From Rhizobium etli 8C-3 (lineage in GTDB: Bacteria; Pseudomonadota; Alphaproteobacteria; Rhizobiales; Rhizobiaceae), in NCBI RefSeq assembly GCF_001908375.1, contig NZ_CP017241.1, positions 437,001 to 501,000 of the forward strand: a DNA stretch of 64,000 nt, in the 5' to 3' direction. Under the pieces are notes generated by a model that ran no database searches, had not been told where the DNA came from, and saw only the letters and a list, made by a program, of their open reading frames with translations. This document shows, piece after piece, positions 45,442 through 54,584 of the stretch. How positions within the stretch are numbered: the first letter of the stretch is position 1; each line of letters begins with the position of its first letter. The position numbers were made by a program, and so were the translations under genes.

Positions 45442-46709
45442 TCGGGCATGAAGCTGCGAAGCATGAAATATGCGATGCCTCCCATGGCGATCGCGACTGC
45501 TGACGCCAACGCCAAGGCTATGGCGTATTCCCGCTTGCCGGCGGTAAAGGCCAGCCCTGCCTTTGTCACGACATTGACAGCGACGGCTATGAGGATGACG
45601 TCGGCGGCGGTTTTGGCATTGATCGCCGTGCCCATGAGGCGCGCCGTCGAAAGTGTGATGGCGTCCACATCGACCAGCCCGGAGATCGCGGCCACGGCGT
45701 AAAGTGCCGACGCGCCGATATAGTCGATGGCCATCTTCGATATCAGGCTGATCAACCCGAGCAGCGCGGCGAAGGAGAAGACCATGCGAAGTTCGAACGG
45801 GTTCTTCAACTCAATTTGCGGCACCTCCTTCGCGGCACCGGAACGCCAGACCCAGAAGAAGCCCGCAATCAGAAAGCCGATGATCGCCGGGACCAGACCG
45901 GCCGAAAGCAGAGGAAGCAAGTCGAGCGACAAGGCGCTGCCGATGGCAAGAACACGCGCAAAGGACAAGGCGCCGGCGACAGCCGCTCCGGCGGCCAGGT
46001 GTGTCGAACCTTGCGGCGCCTGCTTGGAGTAACGGGCGAAGGAGAGCGTCAGCGCAGTGGAGGAAACCAATCCCCCGGCTGCACCTGCCAATAGGATGCC
46101 GCGGCTCGTGCCCGTGAGTTTGATGGCGAGATAGCCGGCAAAGGAAAGTGCGGCGATGGTAATGGTGAGCACCCAAAGGGAAAAAGGGTTGAGCGCGCCC
46201 CAAGGATCGAGGGGCCTGTCCGGAAGCAGCGGTAGGGCAACCACGGTCATGGCTAGCAGCACCAGCGCGGAGCGAAGCTCCGGCCAGGTCAGACCTCTCA
46301 GAAAGCCATGCAGGCTATGGCGTGCCGCAAGAATGATGGTCATCACGACGCCGCTCGCAGCCGCAGTCACGATGTCCCCGACAGCCGCAAGAACGCCAAG
46401 CCCGAAAACCGCCAGCGCAGCCACGACCGAGGTTATGCTGTAATCTTCGTCTTCCTGCGTCTCCTGCCAGTTCCCCGCTATATAGACGAGGCCAAGCAGC
46501 GCCGCGATCGTAGCCGGCAGGAAGGGACCTATCATAGAGTGCAGCGTCCCGGCTATTCCGCCGAGAAAACCGGTGAGGGCGAATGTACGGATACCTGCTG
46601 TTCTGCCGCCCGCCCGCACGTCGCGCTCCTGCCAGCCCCGCTCGACGCCGACAAGCAGGCCGATTGCAAGCGCCACGCCCAGACGCTGAAAGATTTCGGT
46701 ATGTTCCAT
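45438..46709 (-). CDS. MgtC/SapB and DUF4010 domain membrane protein
   Basis: Protein of 423 aa. The N-terminal MgtC/SapB-like part contains [20 protein letters not shown] and [18 protein letters not shown]; the C-terminal DUF4010 part contains [20 protein letters not shown] and [18 protein letters not shown]. Around 11-13 hydrophobic helices can be counted. The family is predicted to be a transporter or magnesium-stress membrane protein; function is not established. It ends by overlapping the stop codon of the convergent TetR gene by 3 bases and starts divergently from pyrE. Confidence 0.88.
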   Translation of the reverse strand: MEHTEIFQRLGVALAIGLLVGVERGWQERDVRAGGRTAGIRTFALTGFLGGIAGTLHSMIGPFLPATIAALLGLVYIAGNWQETQEDEDYSITSVVAALAVFGLGVLAAVGDIVTAAASGVVMTIILAARHSLHGFLRGLTWPELRSALVLLAMTVVALPLLPDRPLDPWGALNPFSLWVLTITIAALSFAGYLAIKLTGTSRGILLAGAAGGLVSSTALTLSFARYSKQAPQGSTHLAAGAAVAGALSFARVLAIGSALSLDLLPLLSAGLVPAIIGFLIAGFFWVWRSGAAKEVPQIELKNPFELRMVFSFAALLGLISLISKMAIDYIGASALYAVAAISGLVDVDAITLSTARLMGTAINAKTAADVILIAVAVNVVTKAGLAFTAGKREYAIALALASAVAIAMGGIAYFMLRSFMPD

Positions 46710-46863
46710 GGTCTTACGATATTCCTGTCATGCCATCGCACAATCGGAAATGTTTGGACGAGTTGACGCATTCGTTGCTATTCTTGAAGCCGGACCCTCG
46801 CAGTTCTGGAATCTTTTGGCGCTTGCTGCTATTGCCCCATGGATTCAAGCGAAGGAGAGAGCG

Positions 46864-47553
46864 ATGATCCACACGACATTTCCCGACCGCGCCGTCATGG
46901 CCGAACTGGTGGCGAAGATGCTCTGGGAAATCAGGGCGGTCCATTTCAACGCCGCCCAGCCCTACAAGCTCTCATCCGGCATGGCGAGCCCGGTCTATAT
47001 CGATTGCCGCAAGTTGCTCTCGTTCCCGCGAATCCGTTCCACGGTGATGGACTTCGCCGCGGGCGTCGTGCTTCGTGACGCCGGTTTCGAGCAGTTCGAC
47101 TGCATTGCCGGCGGCGAGACGGCGGGGATTCCCTTCGCCGCGTTGCTTGCCGATCGTCTCGGCCTGCCGATGATCTATGTGCGCAAGCAGCCGAAGGGCC
47201 ATGGCCGCAATGCGCAGATCGAAGGCAATATGGCGGAGGGTTCGCGTGTCCTTGTCATCGAGGATCTGACGACGGCGGGCGGCAGCATGTTCAAGTTCAT
47301 CGATGCCATCCGCGCGGCTGGCGGCATCGTTGATCACGGCATTGCACTCTTTTACTACGGCATCTTTGACGAAGGCGCGCTACGCTTTGCCGATGGGAAG
47401 GTGAAGCTGCATTACATCGCCACTTGGCGTGACGTTCTGGCCGTTGCGAAAACGCAGAAGCTTTTCGACGAGAAGACGCTTGGCGAAGTGGAAGCCTTTC
47501 TCGACGCGCCGCTTGCCTGGTCGGGCCGCAACGGCGGCGTTTCGTCGCTTTAA
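46864..47553 (+). CDS. pyrE: Orotate phosphoribosyltransferase
   Basis: Protein of 229 aa from the ATG at 46864 (AAGGAGAGAG upstream). PRPP motif region [20 protein letters not shown], substrate-contact stretch [20 protein letters not shown] and flexible-loop sequence [17 protein letters not shown]. It attaches orotate to PRPP to form OMP. The frame is open to 46708 but the extension is not family-like. A weak hairpin terminator follows before the kinase gene. Confidence 0.95.
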   Translation: MIHTTFPDRAVMAELVAKMLWEIRAVHFNAAQPYKLSSGMASPVYIDCRKLLSFPRIRSTVMDFAAGVVLRDAGFEQFDCIAGGETAGIPFAALLADRLGLPMIYVRKQPKGHGRNAQIEGNMAEGSRVLVIEDLTTAGGSMFKFIDAIRAAGGIVDHGIALFYYGIFDEGALRFADGKVKLHYIATWRDVLAVAKTQKLFDEKTLGEVEAFLDAPLAWSGRNGGVSSL

Positions 47554-47563
47554 GGACAGATAG

Positions 47564-47585
47564 GCAAAGTGCGGCTTTGCTTTTG
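47564..47585 (+). terminator. Weak terminator after pyrE
   Basis: GCAAAG and CTTTGC pair around TGCGG, followed by TTTTG, 11 bases after the pyrE stop. Confidence 0.6.
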
Positions 47586-47643
47586 TCACGAAATTATTTA
47601 ATCGATTGAAGACCGAAATTCACCGATACGTTGGGAGGCCCGA

Positions 47644-48570
47644 ATGATTTTGTGCTGTGGCGAAGCGTTGATCGACATGCTGCCGCGGGAGACGACGCTC
47701 GGCGAGAAGAGTTTTGCCCCCTATGCCGGTGGAGCGATCTTCAACACGGCGATTGCGCTCGGCAGGCTTGGCGTTCCGACGTCTTTCTTTACCGGCATCG
47801 CCGATGACATGATGGGCGATATTCTGCGCGAGACGCTGGTCGCCAGCAACGTCGATTTCAGCCTTTGCGCCATATCGCCCCGCCCGTCGACACTGGCATT
47901 CGTTAAGCTTGTGAACGGTCAGGCGACTTATGCCTTCTACGATGAAGGCACGGCCGGCCGCATGATCACCACAGACGACCTCCCGGTCCTCGGCGAGGAT
48001 TGCGAGGCGCTGCATTTCGGCGCGATCAGCCTGATTCCCAGTCCCTGCGGCGAGACGTACGAAACGCTGCTCGATCGCGAGGCTGCAAAGCGTGTCATTT
48101 CGCTCGATCCGAACATCCGCCCCGGCTTCATCAAGAACAAGGAAGCCCACATGGCTCGCATCAAGCGCATGGCGGCGAAAACCGATATCGTCAAGTTTTC
48201 CGACGAAGATCTCGAATGGTTTGGCCTTGAAGGCAGCCATGACGATCTGGCGGCCCACTGGCTGAAGCATGGCGCCAAGCTCGTCGTCATCACCAAGGGC
48301 GCGGAAGGCGCATCGGGCTACACCAAGGATCGCAAGGTCGTTGTGCCGAGCCAGCGCGTCACTGTGGTCGACACGGTTGGAGCTGGCGATACATTCGATG
48401 CGGGCATCCTCGCTTCACTGAAGATGGACAATCTGCTGACCAAGGCGCAGGTTGCCTCCCTCGACGAAACGGCGCTGCACAATGCCCTGTCGCTTGGGGC
48501 AAAGGCCGCGGCCGTCACCGTTTCGCGCGCCGGCGCCAACCCGCCCTGGGCGCACGAAATCGGCCTTTGA
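47644..48570 (+). CDS. frk: PfkB-family sugar kinase, probable fructokinase
   Basis: Protein of 308 aa with a strong ribosome-binding site (GGGAGG). PfkB features: MILCCGEALIDMLPRE, YAGGAIFNTAIALGRLGVP (sugar-binding GG motif) and VVDTVGAGDTFDAGILASL (catalytic Asp, anion hole). The sequence resembles the rhizobial fructokinase found beside pyrE, which phosphorylates fructose at O6. That fits the frc transporter 6 kb away, though they are not one operon. Other hexoses such as mannose cannot be excluded from sequence. Confidence 0.85.
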   Translation: MILCCGEALIDMLPRETTLGEKSFAPYAGGAIFNTAIALGRLGVPTSFFTGIADDMMGDILRETLVASNVDFSLCAISPRPSTLAFVKLVNGQATYAFYDEGTAGRMITTDDLPVLGEDCEALHFGAISLIPSPCGETYETLLDREAAKRVISLDPNIRPGFIKNKEAHMARIKRMAAKTDIVKFSDEDLEWFGLEGSHDDLAAHWLKHGAKLVVITKGAEGASGYTKDRKVVVPSQRVTVVDTVGAGDTFDAGILASLKMDNLLTKAQVASLDETALHNALSLGAKAAAVTVSRAGANPPWAHEIGL

Positions 48571-48571
48571 A

Positions 48572-49375
48572 CTAGGCGAGCCGATCAAGAAAGCTGAGAA
48601 TTTCACGATTGAAGTGCTCGGGCCGCTGCAGGGGCGCGAAGTGGCTGACATCGGGCAGCAGGATGAGCTCGGCATCAGGGATATTGCGCGCGAGATAGTC
48701 CGCATGCTCGGGCTTGATGAATTCGTCGCGCTCACCCAGCACGACCGCGACTGGCACCTTGATCCGCGCCAGATCGCTCGCTGTGTAGTTGGGCTCGGTC
48801 GCCATCATCCTGCTGACGTCTCGAACAAAGGCATCGAACTGATCGGGTGTTGCCGATAGAGCCTCATAGTCCTTCCTGTGCCGGCTGAAGCACCGATCGA
48901 TGACCGGTGTCGCGACAAACTCTTTCGTGCCGCTCGGATCCATATTGCACGCGAAGAAGAAGACGCCGGAGACGCGGTCCGGATGCTGATCGGCAAGGAT
49001 GAGTGCCGTGCAGGCTCCATCACTCCAGCCGACGAGGGCTGCTTTGGAAAGCTCTAGATGATCCATGATCGCCAGAACGTCCGTTGCCATCAACCCGTAC
49101 TCATACGGCTGGCTATCGCGCGTGCTGCGGCCATGCCCACGGCTGTCGATGACCACAACCTGCCGGCCGGAATCGATCAATGCCGGCACTTGATAGCCCC
49201 AATTGCCGCTGTTACCAAGCCCGCCATGCAGCAGGATCACCGCTGGACCGTTCCCGTAGGTCGCGTACCAGATGCTGGCACCATCATGCTCGACGAAACC
49301 TGCGGATGCTGCGGCCGGCAGCGGCGGCGCGCCCTCTGCCTCAAAGATCTTGAGTTCGTCGTCCATCACGCTCAT
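48572..49375 (-). CDS. Alpha/beta-fold hydrolase
   Basis: Protein of 267 aa. Oxyanion HG motif ILLHGGLGNSGNWGYQVPAL, nucleophile elbow LVGWSDGACTALIL (G-x-S-x-G), acid region VLGERDEFIKPEH and final His in VSHFAPLQRPEHF. This is a classical serine hydrolase of the lipase/haloperoxidase-like group with unknown substrate. GGGAGAG precedes the ATG. It converges with the fructokinase gene, one base between their stops. Confidence 0.9.
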   Translation of the reverse strand: MSVMDDELKIFEAEGAPPLPAAASAGFVEHDGASIWYATYGNGPAVILLHGGLGNSGNWGYQVPALIDSGRQVVVIDSRGHGRSTRDSQPYEYGLMATDVLAIMDHLELSKAALVGWSDGACTALILADQHPDRVSGVFFFACNMDPSGTKEFVATPVIDRCFSRHRKDYEALSATPDQFDAFVRDVSRMMATEPNYTASDLARIKVPVAVVLGERDEFIKPEHADYLARNIPDAELILLPDVSHFAPLQRPEHFNREILSFLDRLA

Positions 49376-49557
49376 CCGGCTCTCCCTTCCTGATACAGAC
49401 GATCAGATGTGGCGCGTTTCGACAGCTTCAATGAGAAATCACACATCCCATCCGAGATTTGAGGCACGGAATCCTTCGAAGCAGGCCGTCGAATTATAAT
49501 CTGACATAACGCCTGCCAGGTGGGCACGATGCAAGTGAAGTTCGGCGGCATGGGCAG

Positions 49558-49944
49558 TTGCAGCCAGAAACATTCGCGGACAATAGGCAGGCTAGCGTAG
49601 ACCTCGAGCTGCGCTACCTCCGCTTCATCCCCTACGGCGATGCCCGCAGTCTTGTAAGCCAGATCGTTCTCTTCACGAACGGTTTCGAGGCGGAGATGTC
49701 CCGCGCCAAGGCATCGGTCGCGGCGGCAGATGCTCTTGGCGGCTACCTTTGGGAAGTGGTGCGACAGCCGGCCCTCGACCCCTTCTTCGCGTTTTCGACC
49801 GAAGGGCAGTATGAACTCCTGCGCCATCAGGTCGATCACGCCGCCATTAGATCACGGGGAAATCCGGCTGGGCCTGAGGGAGCGACAAACGGAGCAAGAT
49901 GCCAGCTGGCCACACCTATTCATCAGAATAGGTGGCGGACCTAA
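49558..49944 (+). CDS. Unassigned ORF in accessory stretch
   Basis: An open frame of 128 codons. The middle (VSQIVLFTNGFEAEMSRAKA, then LGGYLWEVVRQPALDPFFAF) has the GC3 codon bias of real genes here, but the start lacks a ribosome-binding site and the last 30 residues look like chance sequence. A 155-codon frame overlaps on the minus strand (49372-49839). I do not recognise either. It may be a fragment of a lost gene. Confidence 0.3.
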   Translation: MQPETFADNRQASVDLELRYLRFIPYGDARSLVSQIVLFTNGFEAEMSRAKASVAAADALGGYLWEVVRQPALDPFFAFSTEGQYELLRHQVDHAAIRSRGNPAGPEGATNGARCQLATPIHQNRWRT

Positions 49945-50053
49945 GCGGTCGCAGATGAGGGGGCAGACGGAATGTCCCGATTTTGCCCCGAAGCGGACGC
50001 TACAATCGCCACAGTCACGGAAACAACATGAATTCAACATTGAAGGTGAAAGT

Positions 50054-50875
50054 GTGGTTGAACCGATTTCCCAAGAGCATTTTTCAGGGCTTAAGCGGGC
50101 TGTCGTGCTGGGGAACGGGCTCCGGCTCGCGTACATCGAGTTGGGCGACCCTAGCGGCGTGCCCATCCTCTTGCTACACGGGTTTACGGACAGCGCCCGA
50201 AGCTGGAGCCTCACCGCGCCGTATCTGGCGACGGGTTTTCGCGTCGTAGCCCCAGACCTGCGGGGTCATGGGAATTCGGACAAGCCTGAGGGTTGCTACA
50301 CTATTCCCGAGATGGCGAATGATGTCCGGTTTCTCATAGAGGTTCTGGACCTTGTGCCGACGCACGTGGTCGGCCATTCGCTTGGAGGGCGGCTTGCGCA
50401 AGCGATTGCTGAGCGGTGGCCCCATCTCGTCCGAAAAGTCGTTCTTATGTCCACATCCGCCGTGCTGCGCGAACGTCGGGGGTGGTTGTGGGAAAACATC
50501 CACATGCTCCGCGATCCGATCGATCCAGAAAGCGCATTCATCCGGGAATGGTGTTCTGGCGCAGTCCCGGTCGACGAGTATTTTCTCGCCCATGCGCGAC
50601 GCGAAAGCGCCGCGGTGCCGTCACGAATCTGGCATTCGATTTATTACGAGCAGCTTGCCTATGATCCGTCGCCGCTGCTGCAGGATATTTCCGCGCTGAC
50701 GCTCATCCTGCGGGGCGAGGAGGACATGATCGCGACTGAAGAGCATCAGGCCCAGATGAAAGATGCGATCGTCGGCGCCGAGTTCATTTCTCTTCCCGGC
50801 CAAGGCCATAACATCCATTGGGAAGCCCCTGAGAAGGTGGCCCACTTGATCTTGACCTTTCTGAAGCGTCCGTGA
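50054..50875 (+). CDS. Alpha/beta-fold hydrolase
   Basis: Protein of 273 aa. Start taken as GTG at 50054 because GAAGG lies about 7 bases upstream and the frame further upstream (to 49730) is not family-like. HG motif ILLLHGFTDSARSWSLTAPY, VVAPDLRGHGNSDKPEG, nucleophile elbow HVVGHSLGGRLAQAIAERWP, acid LILRGEEDMI and His in LPGQGHNIHWEAPEKVAHLI. A typical hydrolase of the non-haem peroxidase/esterase group; substrate unknown. It is the second such gene within 2.5 kb but is not a recent duplicate of the first. Confidence 0.88.
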   Translation: MVEPISQEHFSGLKRAVVLGNGLRLAYIELGDPSGVPILLLHGFTDSARSWSLTAPYLATGFRVVAPDLRGHGNSDKPEGCYTIPEMANDVRFLIEVLDLVPTHVVGHSLGGRLAQAIAERWPHLVRKVVLMSTSAVLRERRGWLWENIHMLRDPIDPESAFIREWCSGAVPVDEYFLAHARRESAAVPSRIWHSIYYEQLAYDPSPLLQDISALTLILRGEEDMIATEEHQAQMKDAIVGAEFISLPGQGHNIHWEAPEKVAHLILTFLKRP

Positions 50876-50938
50876 CCGCTTCTGGCATCACCCATTTTGC
50901 TGGTCAGATCGACAATCTCATTTCACGACAGCGAACTC

Positions 50939-51148
50939 ATGCCCGGTCCTTCCGGGAGTGCGATGTCCTACCTTACAGCAGGTCACCAATCGATTCCATT
51001 GCCGCTGTCTGAGACACTTGAAACCTGGTTTCCCGGCGTGACAGACGGTGTCGTGTTCAGAAATTCGATGGCAGGTCGGCCGCTTGTCGGCCTCCACAGC
51101 TATATCGATCACACGATGTACAAGGAATGCATGGATGAAGTAGTCTAA
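50939..51148 (+). CDS. Possible small hypothetical protein
   Basis: A 69-codon frame from the ATG at 50939 (LETWFPGVTDGVVFRNSMAG, then LHSYIDHTMYKECMDEVV). No domain recognised and no clear ribosome-binding site; it follows the hydrolase by 63 bases. Its end touches the convergent small ORF at 51145. Confidence 0.3.
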   Translation: MPGPSGSAMSYLTAGHQSIPLPLSETLETWFPGVTDGVVFRNSMAGRPLVGLHSYIDHTMYKECMDEVV

Positions 51149-51368
51149 TCCAGCGTCATCGGTAGCATCCCATCTTGGAAGAAATGATTGTCGATGTCGT
51201 CGCCGGGGCCCCACAGTTTGCGAGTAAGGCTTTCGTTCTCGGGTTCGATCCGATCGACGAGCTTTTCGAACGCGCGGCTGGCTTTCTCAATGTGCGGAGC
51301 TCTTTCGTCTGCGGTTAGGGGCAGCGCTTCGTTTGGAACTGCGCTTTTCGTGCGAGGTCTGGCTTCAT
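51145..51368 (-). pseudogene. Possible frameshifted small gene after the MNT-HEPN gene
   Basis: An ATG at 51368 overlaps the stop of the MNT-HEPN gene (ATGA) and reads MKPDLARKAQFQTKRCP before TAA. One frame over, the same stretch continues as LPLTADERAPHIEKASRAFE, ..., TRKLWGPGDDIDNHFFQDGM, ending at 51145. That second frame has no proper start codon of its own apart from a TTG at 51402. A single-base change near 51320 would join them into a 74-codon gene coupled to its neighbour. Function not recognised. Confidence 0.35.
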
Positions 51369-52300
51369 CCGCGAAGACGTTCCTTGCAGATCGTCTCCAC
51401 AAGCGCCTGCAGGTCCTTCACGCGCGCGACAAGCCATTGCAGATCATCATTGCTGATCGCGTATTTCGACGAGTATCGCGCCTCGACATAAGCCCGGGAC
51501 AACAGTTCGAATGAGCGGCGGGCAGAGCGAGTGTCGCGCGGCCAGGCGGAAACGAGCCGCGCATCAGCGCTTTCAGCTTGCGAGCGCAGCACCTTGATGC
51601 GATGCGATTTTGGGCTGTAGAGGGTTAGGACTAAGAGGACACAGTGGTAGAACGCCTCGCATGATTGATGAAGCAAGAAAGCCGCTTTGTTCATGCTGCC
51701 CCGACCTAAGTAAAATTCAGCACCGTCGAGAAACTCCGCAGCGCTTACAAACCACTGGTCATAATGCCGCTGCGCTTCGGCTCTGGCGTCTTCTGATGTC
51801 AGCGCTTTCGGCTGGGCGAGGGGATGACCGGGCTCCTCGTAGAGCACGATGCCGTCCTTGGCGATGTCGGTGAAGAACGGCCGGCCGCGGGCCAACTGGT
51901 CGTTGACGTCTGAAAGGCAGTGCACGATCGGAATCACCGGCGTTTCGATCCGGTGGCTGATCTGCTCTTGCAGCAGCCGTTCCTCCAGCGCCTCCCACAG
52001 CTCGTGCTCCTCGGCAAAGCTCTTGGTGTTGACGACGATCAGAAGGTCATAGTCGGAGCGGTAGCCGCTTGCGCGATCCTCGACCCAGTCGCCGCGGGCA
52101 TAGGAGCCGTAAAGGATGACCTTGAGGACTTTGCCGGCGGCCTTCTTACCGGACAGCTTGGTGGCGCGAAACTGCTCGACCTCGAAAAACAGGATTTGCA
52201 GAATACGGGCGAGCTCCCGGCGCTTCTTGTCGGGCAGATGGTCGAGATGGTCTGTCAGGGTCACTGCCGCGTCGAAGCCTTCGGTGGGAATCGCATCCAT
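51365..52300 (-). CDS. Fused nucleotidyltransferase (MNT)-HEPN protein
   Basis: Protein of 311 aa. Residues about 55-150 are a minimal nucleotidyltransferase with VILYGSYARGDWVED and SDYDLLIVVNT (GSx10DxD). Residues about 180-300 are a HEPN domain (EFLDGAEFYLGRGSMNKAAF, LLHQSCEAFYHCVLLVLTLY, SPKSHRIKVLRSQ). MNT and HEPN usually occur as separate antitoxin and toxin genes, in which MNT adenylylates the HEPN RNase; here both are one polypeptide. The toxic RX4-6H motif is not obvious in its usual late helix, so RNase activity is doubtful. It sits in an accessory stretch with a possibly coupled small ORF. Confidence 0.88.
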   Translation of the reverse strand: MDAIPTEGFDAAVTLTDHLDHLPDKKRRELARILQILFFEVEQFRATKLSGKKAAGKVLKVILYGSYARGDWVEDRASGYRSDYDLLIVVNTKSFAEEHELWEALEERLLQEQISHRIETPVIPIVHCLSDVNDQLARGRPFFTDIAKDGIVLYEEPGHPLAQPKALTSEDARAEAQRHYDQWFVSAAEFLDGAEFYLGRGSMNKAAFLLHQSCEAFYHCVLLVLTLYSPKSHRIKVLRSQAESADARLVSAWPRDTRSARRSFELLSRAYVEARYSSKYAISNDDLQWLVARVKDLQALVETICKERLRG

Positions 52301-52820
52301 CGTAGCGGCTCATCGGTTGTTGCGCATCTAAACTCTTTACGCGCAGGTGTTGTGGATTGCAACCAAATCGTGGCAGTCAGCCCGTCCTTCGGTCGACCAG
52401 TTACGATCCACGTTTGTTGCACTGCATATGCGTGCGAACCTCCTAGAGAGTTATGAACTCAGCTAAAACCGTCGAAAAACTATGACAGAACAGTCCCGGC
52501 GTCGGGCCGTTCGCGTCGGGAACACCGATGCCATTTGCCGTAACACGGCATAATGAGCGTCCCGAGCCACATTAGGCCCTGCCTGACGAAGCTGGCGATG
52601 TCGGCCAGATCGCCGGATATTCCATGTCGCTGGTACATCTCTCCCGGCAAAGCGAAGAGGGCTATCCTTGTCTCCGGCGCAAAATCCAACTTTCGCTGGC
52701 TTCTCTTCCGGTTGTGATCGACGCCAGTCCGCTCGGCGAGATGCCTCCCCACATGTGCGGCTGGGAGGAGGATCCGACAGCTATCGCTGAGTGGCGTAAA
52801 CCCGAAGGATCGGGGTGATC
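52301..52820. other. Intergenic stretch with unassigned short frames
   Basis: A 90-codon minus-strand frame (52480-52752) and a 64-codon plus frame (52624-52818) overlap each other. Neither has recognisable features. The region from 52320 to 52500 is AT-richer than its surroundings. Probably non-coding or decayed accessory DNA at the edge of the pgi block. Confidence 0.4.
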
Positions 52821-54446
52821 TTACGTGGCAAGCTTCGCCAATGCTGCAACGAGCCCCTGGGTCGAGCTATCGTGTCCTGCCGCGCTCTCCTTGCCTGCAA
52901 TGACCGGCAGCAGGCCGGTCGCCAGTTCCTTGCCGAGCTCGACACCCCACTGGTCGAACGAGTTGATGCGGAAGAGAACGCCTTCGACGAATACGCGATG
53001 CTCATAAAGCGCAATCAGGCGGCCAAGCGCATAGGGCGTCAGGCTGTCATAGACGAAGGTGATCGACGGCCGGTTGCCGGTGAAGACCCGGTGCGGTGCG
53101 ATGAAATCGGCCTTCTTGTCGTCCATCCCCTTGGCTGTGAGCTGCGCTTTGGCTTCCTCGAAAGTACGGCCCTTCATGAGCGCTTCGGACTGTGCCAGGC
53201 AATTGGCCATCAGCAATTGGTGCTGATGGCGCAGTTCCGGCTCGAAGGCGTTGGCGGCGATCATGAATTCGCTGGGAATAATGCTCGTTCCCTGGTGGAT
53301 GAGCTGGAAGAATGCGTGCTGGCCGTTGGTCCCCGGCTCGCCCCAGACCACCGGGCCGGAATTGCTCTCGACCGGCGTGCCGTCGATCGTCACACCCTTG
53401 CCGTTGGATTCCATGTCAAGCTGCTGCAGGTATGCCGGGAAGCGCGCCAGGCGCTGGTCGTAGGGCAGGATCGCACGGGTGGCATAACCCAGCACATTGC
53501 GATGGTAAAAGCCGATGAGGCCGAGCAGCATTGGCAGGTTTTCGGTAACCGGATCCTTACGGAAGTGGTTGTCCATTGCATGAGCACCGTCCAGGAACTT
53601 GCCGAAGTTCTCCGGCCCGATCGCGATCATCAGCGGCAGCCCGATGGCAGACCAGATGGAATAGCGGCCACCGACCCAATCCCAGAAGCCGAAGACGCGT
53701 TCGCTGTCGATGCCGAAGGCGGCGACCTTGTCGAGCGCCGTCGAGACGGCCGCGAAATGGTGCTGCACTGCAGCCTCACCCAGCGTCTTGGCAATGAAGT
53801 TGCGTGCTGTCTGCGCATTGGTCATCGTCTCGATCGTGGTGAAGGTCTTCGAGGCAATGATGAAGAGCGTCGTTTCTGGCTGGACCTGCTTCAGGATATC
53901 GGCGATATGGGCGCCGTCGATATTCGAGACGAAATGCGCGCGCGGGCCGTCGTGGAAGGGCGCGAGCGCAAGCGTCGCCATGACCGGTCCGAGGTCCGAG
54001 CCGCCGATCCCGATATTGATGACGTCGGTGATCTGCTTGCCCGTCGCGCCCTTGAGAGCGCCGGAGCGGATGCCCCCGGCGAACCCACCCATGGCGGCGA
54101 GGACACTGTTGACATCCGGCATCACATCCTTGCCGTCGACCATCACGGGCGTGTTGGATCGGTTGCGAAGCGCAGTGTGTAGAACGGCGCGATCTTCCGT
54201 AAAGTTGATCGCCTTGCCGGAAAACATTTCCTCGCGCTTCTTCTCGACACCGCCGTCTTCTGCGAGCTTGACGAGAAGCGCGAGGATCTCGTCGTTCACG
54301 GCAGTCTTTGAATAGTCCATCAAAAGGTCGTCGAGTGAGGCGGTAAATCGCGAGAAGCGCTTTGGATCGGCCGCGAAGGCGGCGCGGATATCGGTTGCCT
54401 TCGTGGCGGCCGCAGTGCTCTTCAGCTGTTCGACGGTGACATTCAT
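52821..54446 (-). CDS. pgi: Glucose-6-phosphate isomerase
   Basis: Protein of 541 aa. Phosphoglucose isomerase signatures: [53 protein letters not shown] (PROSITE P-G-I signature 1 region) and [20 protein letters not shown] (signature 2). It interconverts glucose 6-phosphate and fructose 6-phosphate, linking the fructokinase product to the Entner-Doudoroff and pentose phosphate routes used by rhizobia. AAGGAG precedes the ATG. Confidence 0.97.
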   Translation of the reverse strand: MNVTVEQLKSTAAATKATDIRAAFAADPKRFSRFTASLDDLLMDYSKTAVNDEILALLVKLAEDGGVEKKREEMFSGKAINFTEDRAVLHTALRNRSNTPVMVDGKDVMPDVNSVLAAMGGFAGGIRSGALKGATGKQITDVINIGIGGSDLGPVMATLALAPFHDGPRAHFVSNIDGAHIADILKQVQPETTLFIIASKTFTTIETMTNAQTARNFIAKTLGEAAVQHHFAAVSTALDKVAAFGIDSERVFGFWDWVGGRYSIWSAIGLPLMIAIGPENFGKFLDGAHAMDNHFRKDPVTENLPMLLGLIGFYHRNVLGYATRAILPYDQRLARFPAYLQQLDMESNGKGVTIDGTPVESNSGPVVWGEPGTNGQHAFFQLIHQGTSIIPSEFMIAANAFEPELRHQHQLLMANCLAQSEALMKGRTFEEAKAQLTAKGMDDKKADFIAPHRVFTGNRPSITFVYDSLTPYALGRLIALYEHRVFVEGVLFRINSFDQWGVELGKELATGLLPVIAGKESAAGHDSSTQGLVAALAKLAT

Positions 54447-54530
54447 TGGAGGCTCCTTTGAAGGCGGAAAGAGTTGCGGAAACTATTCGCTTTGTAGGGC
54501 GTAAATCAAGTTCAGCCACTGCCGGAATGC

Positions 54531-54562
54531 AAAAAAGCCATCCGCGCACAGGCGGATGGCTT
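54531..54562 (-). terminator. Intrinsic terminator after fadD
   Basis: On the minus strand, AAGCCATCCGC and GCGGATGGCTT pair perfectly (11 bases) around CTGTGC and lead into a T run. It lies between fadD and pgi, both on the minus strand. Confidence 0.88.
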
Positions 54563-54584
54563 CAATTTCATGCGAATGTCAAAA

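Noticed and set aside
52480..52752. Minus-strand frame with YGKWHRCSRRERP, reminiscent of an IS5-type transposase N-terminus
   Set aside because: The resemblance covers only about a dozen residues, the flanking residues do not match, and no inverted repeats or target duplication were seen.
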